Shown: positions 5,443 through 5,931 of the stretch, in pieces | Layout: each line of letters begins with the position of its first letter | How positions within the stretch are numbered: the first letter of the stretch is position 1 | Source: Chloroflexota bacterium | Lineage (GTDB): Bacteria; Chloroflexota; Limnocylindria; Limnocylindrales; CSP1-4 | Direction: 5' to 3' | DNA: 5,931 nucleotides | Assembly: GCA_021777365.1 (NCBI GenBank) | Contig: JAJYDP010000331.1 | Span: forward strand, 1-5,931 | Notes under the pieces: model-generated | Told to the model about the DNA's origin: nothing | Seen by the model: the letters and a program-made list of their open reading frames with translations, nothing else | Database searches by the model: none | Position numbers and translations under genes: made by a program

Positions 5443-5931
5443 TCAGGCTGGCTGGATCTCGATCAGCGGTTGCTTCGCCCGCACCAGCGCGCCATCGGTG
5501 GCGTGCATGCGGACCACGCGACCCGCGGCGTCGCTCTTGATCTCGTTGAACAGTTTCATGGCCTCGATCAGGCCGATCACCTGGCCCGCCACGATCTCGG
5601 CGCCGACCTTGACGTAGGGGGCGGCACCCGGCGACGGCGCGCTGTAGAAGATGCCGGTGAGCGGCGCGAGGACGGCGTGCGTGGCCGGCCCGGCCTCCGC
5701 GGCCTCGCCGTCGGCACCCGGCTGGCCCGGCTGGCCCGTGGTGCCCAACCCGGCGCGGCCCGTGCCGGCCCGGTCACCCGGCGCCACGATGTGCGTCCCG
5801 GTCGGGCCCCTCCCCTCGCCCGGGTGCCGCCCCGCATCCGTGCCGGTCGCGCCGGCGCCGTGCGAGATGGACCCGTGGCCGCCCGGGCCGTAGGCGGCAC
5901 CGGACGCGGGATCGGCCGCTCCGTCGACCAC
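5443..5931 (-). CDS. accB: Biotin carboxyl carrier protein of acetyl-CoA carboxylase, 5' end outside window
   Basis: The visible 162 residues run to the window edge. The first in-frame codon at the edge is GTG, but the gene probably begins further upstream because the N-terminal region typical of AccB is missing. AccB carries biotin between the carboxylase and transferase parts of acetyl-CoA carboxylase, which makes malonyl-CoA. The biotinyl domain spans about 86-160: APLTGIFYSAPSPG at 89-102, EAMK at 123-126 with Lys126 as the biotinylation site (codon AAA at 5554-5556), and the closing strand PLIEIQ. Residues 1-85 form a Gly/Ala/Pro/Thr-rich linker, which matches the flexible linker of AccB proteins but is Gly-rich rather than the common Ala/Pro type. 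It is followed closely by fabH. Confidence 0.93.
   Translation of the reverse strand: MVDGAADPASGAAYGPGGHGSISHGAGATGTDAGRHPGEGRGPTGTHIVAPGDRAGTGRAGLGTTGQPGQPGADGEAAEAGPATHAVLAPLTGIFYSAPSPGAAPYVKVGAEIVAGQVIGLIEAMKLFNEIKSDAAGRVVRMHATDGALVRAKQPLIEIQPA

Noticed and set aside
3978..5540. 520-codon open frame on the plus strand
   Set aside because: It lies antisense to fabH, whose catalytic motifs are unmistakable. The plus-strand translation is low-complexity and Arg-rich.

Overview
The window is a very GC-rich (about 70% by eye) bacterial chromosomal segment in which every convincing gene lies on the minus strand. Codon third positions are almost all G or C, which produces long shadow reading frames on the plus strand. 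The base composition, the FASII gene order and a Sec-exported Ig-like protein fit a high-GC actinobacterium or a high-GC Chloroflexota lineage. The sequence alone does not decide between them.

Reading in the direction of transcription (from the right edge to the left): the 3' part of accB (biotin carboxyl carrier protein of acetyl-CoA carboxylase) is followed after 16 bp by fabH (beta-ketoacyl-ACP synthase III). A 266-bp gap with a 40-bp direct repeat and GC hairpins follows, then fabG (3-oxoacyl-ACP reductase). Together these supply malonyl units, start the fatty acyl chain by condensation, and carry out the first reduction of type II fatty acid synthesis.

A long non-coding stretch of about 800 bp (2429-3225) separates fabG from the last gene. 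It holds short GC-rich tandem repeats, two related 19-bp palindromes arranged as an imperfect inverted pair, a ten-unit 15-bp minisatellite, and a 5' leader with extensive potential RNA structure ending in a strong Shine-Dalgarno sequence.

The last gene encodes a 791-residue secreted protein: signal peptide, about five Ser/Thr-rich Ig-like beta-sandwich repeats that are almost free of charged residues, then two C-terminal modules, the last of which is basic and aromatic. It is probably a separate transcription unit with a cell-surface or extracellular role. Nothing visible ties it functionally to fatty acid synthesis.

The strongest candidates for something undescribed are the structured leader (possible riboswitch-like control of the Ig-like gene), the palindrome pair and minisatellite upstream of it, and the architecture of the Ig-like protein itself. 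No CRISPR array, transposase, tRNA or rRNA was found.
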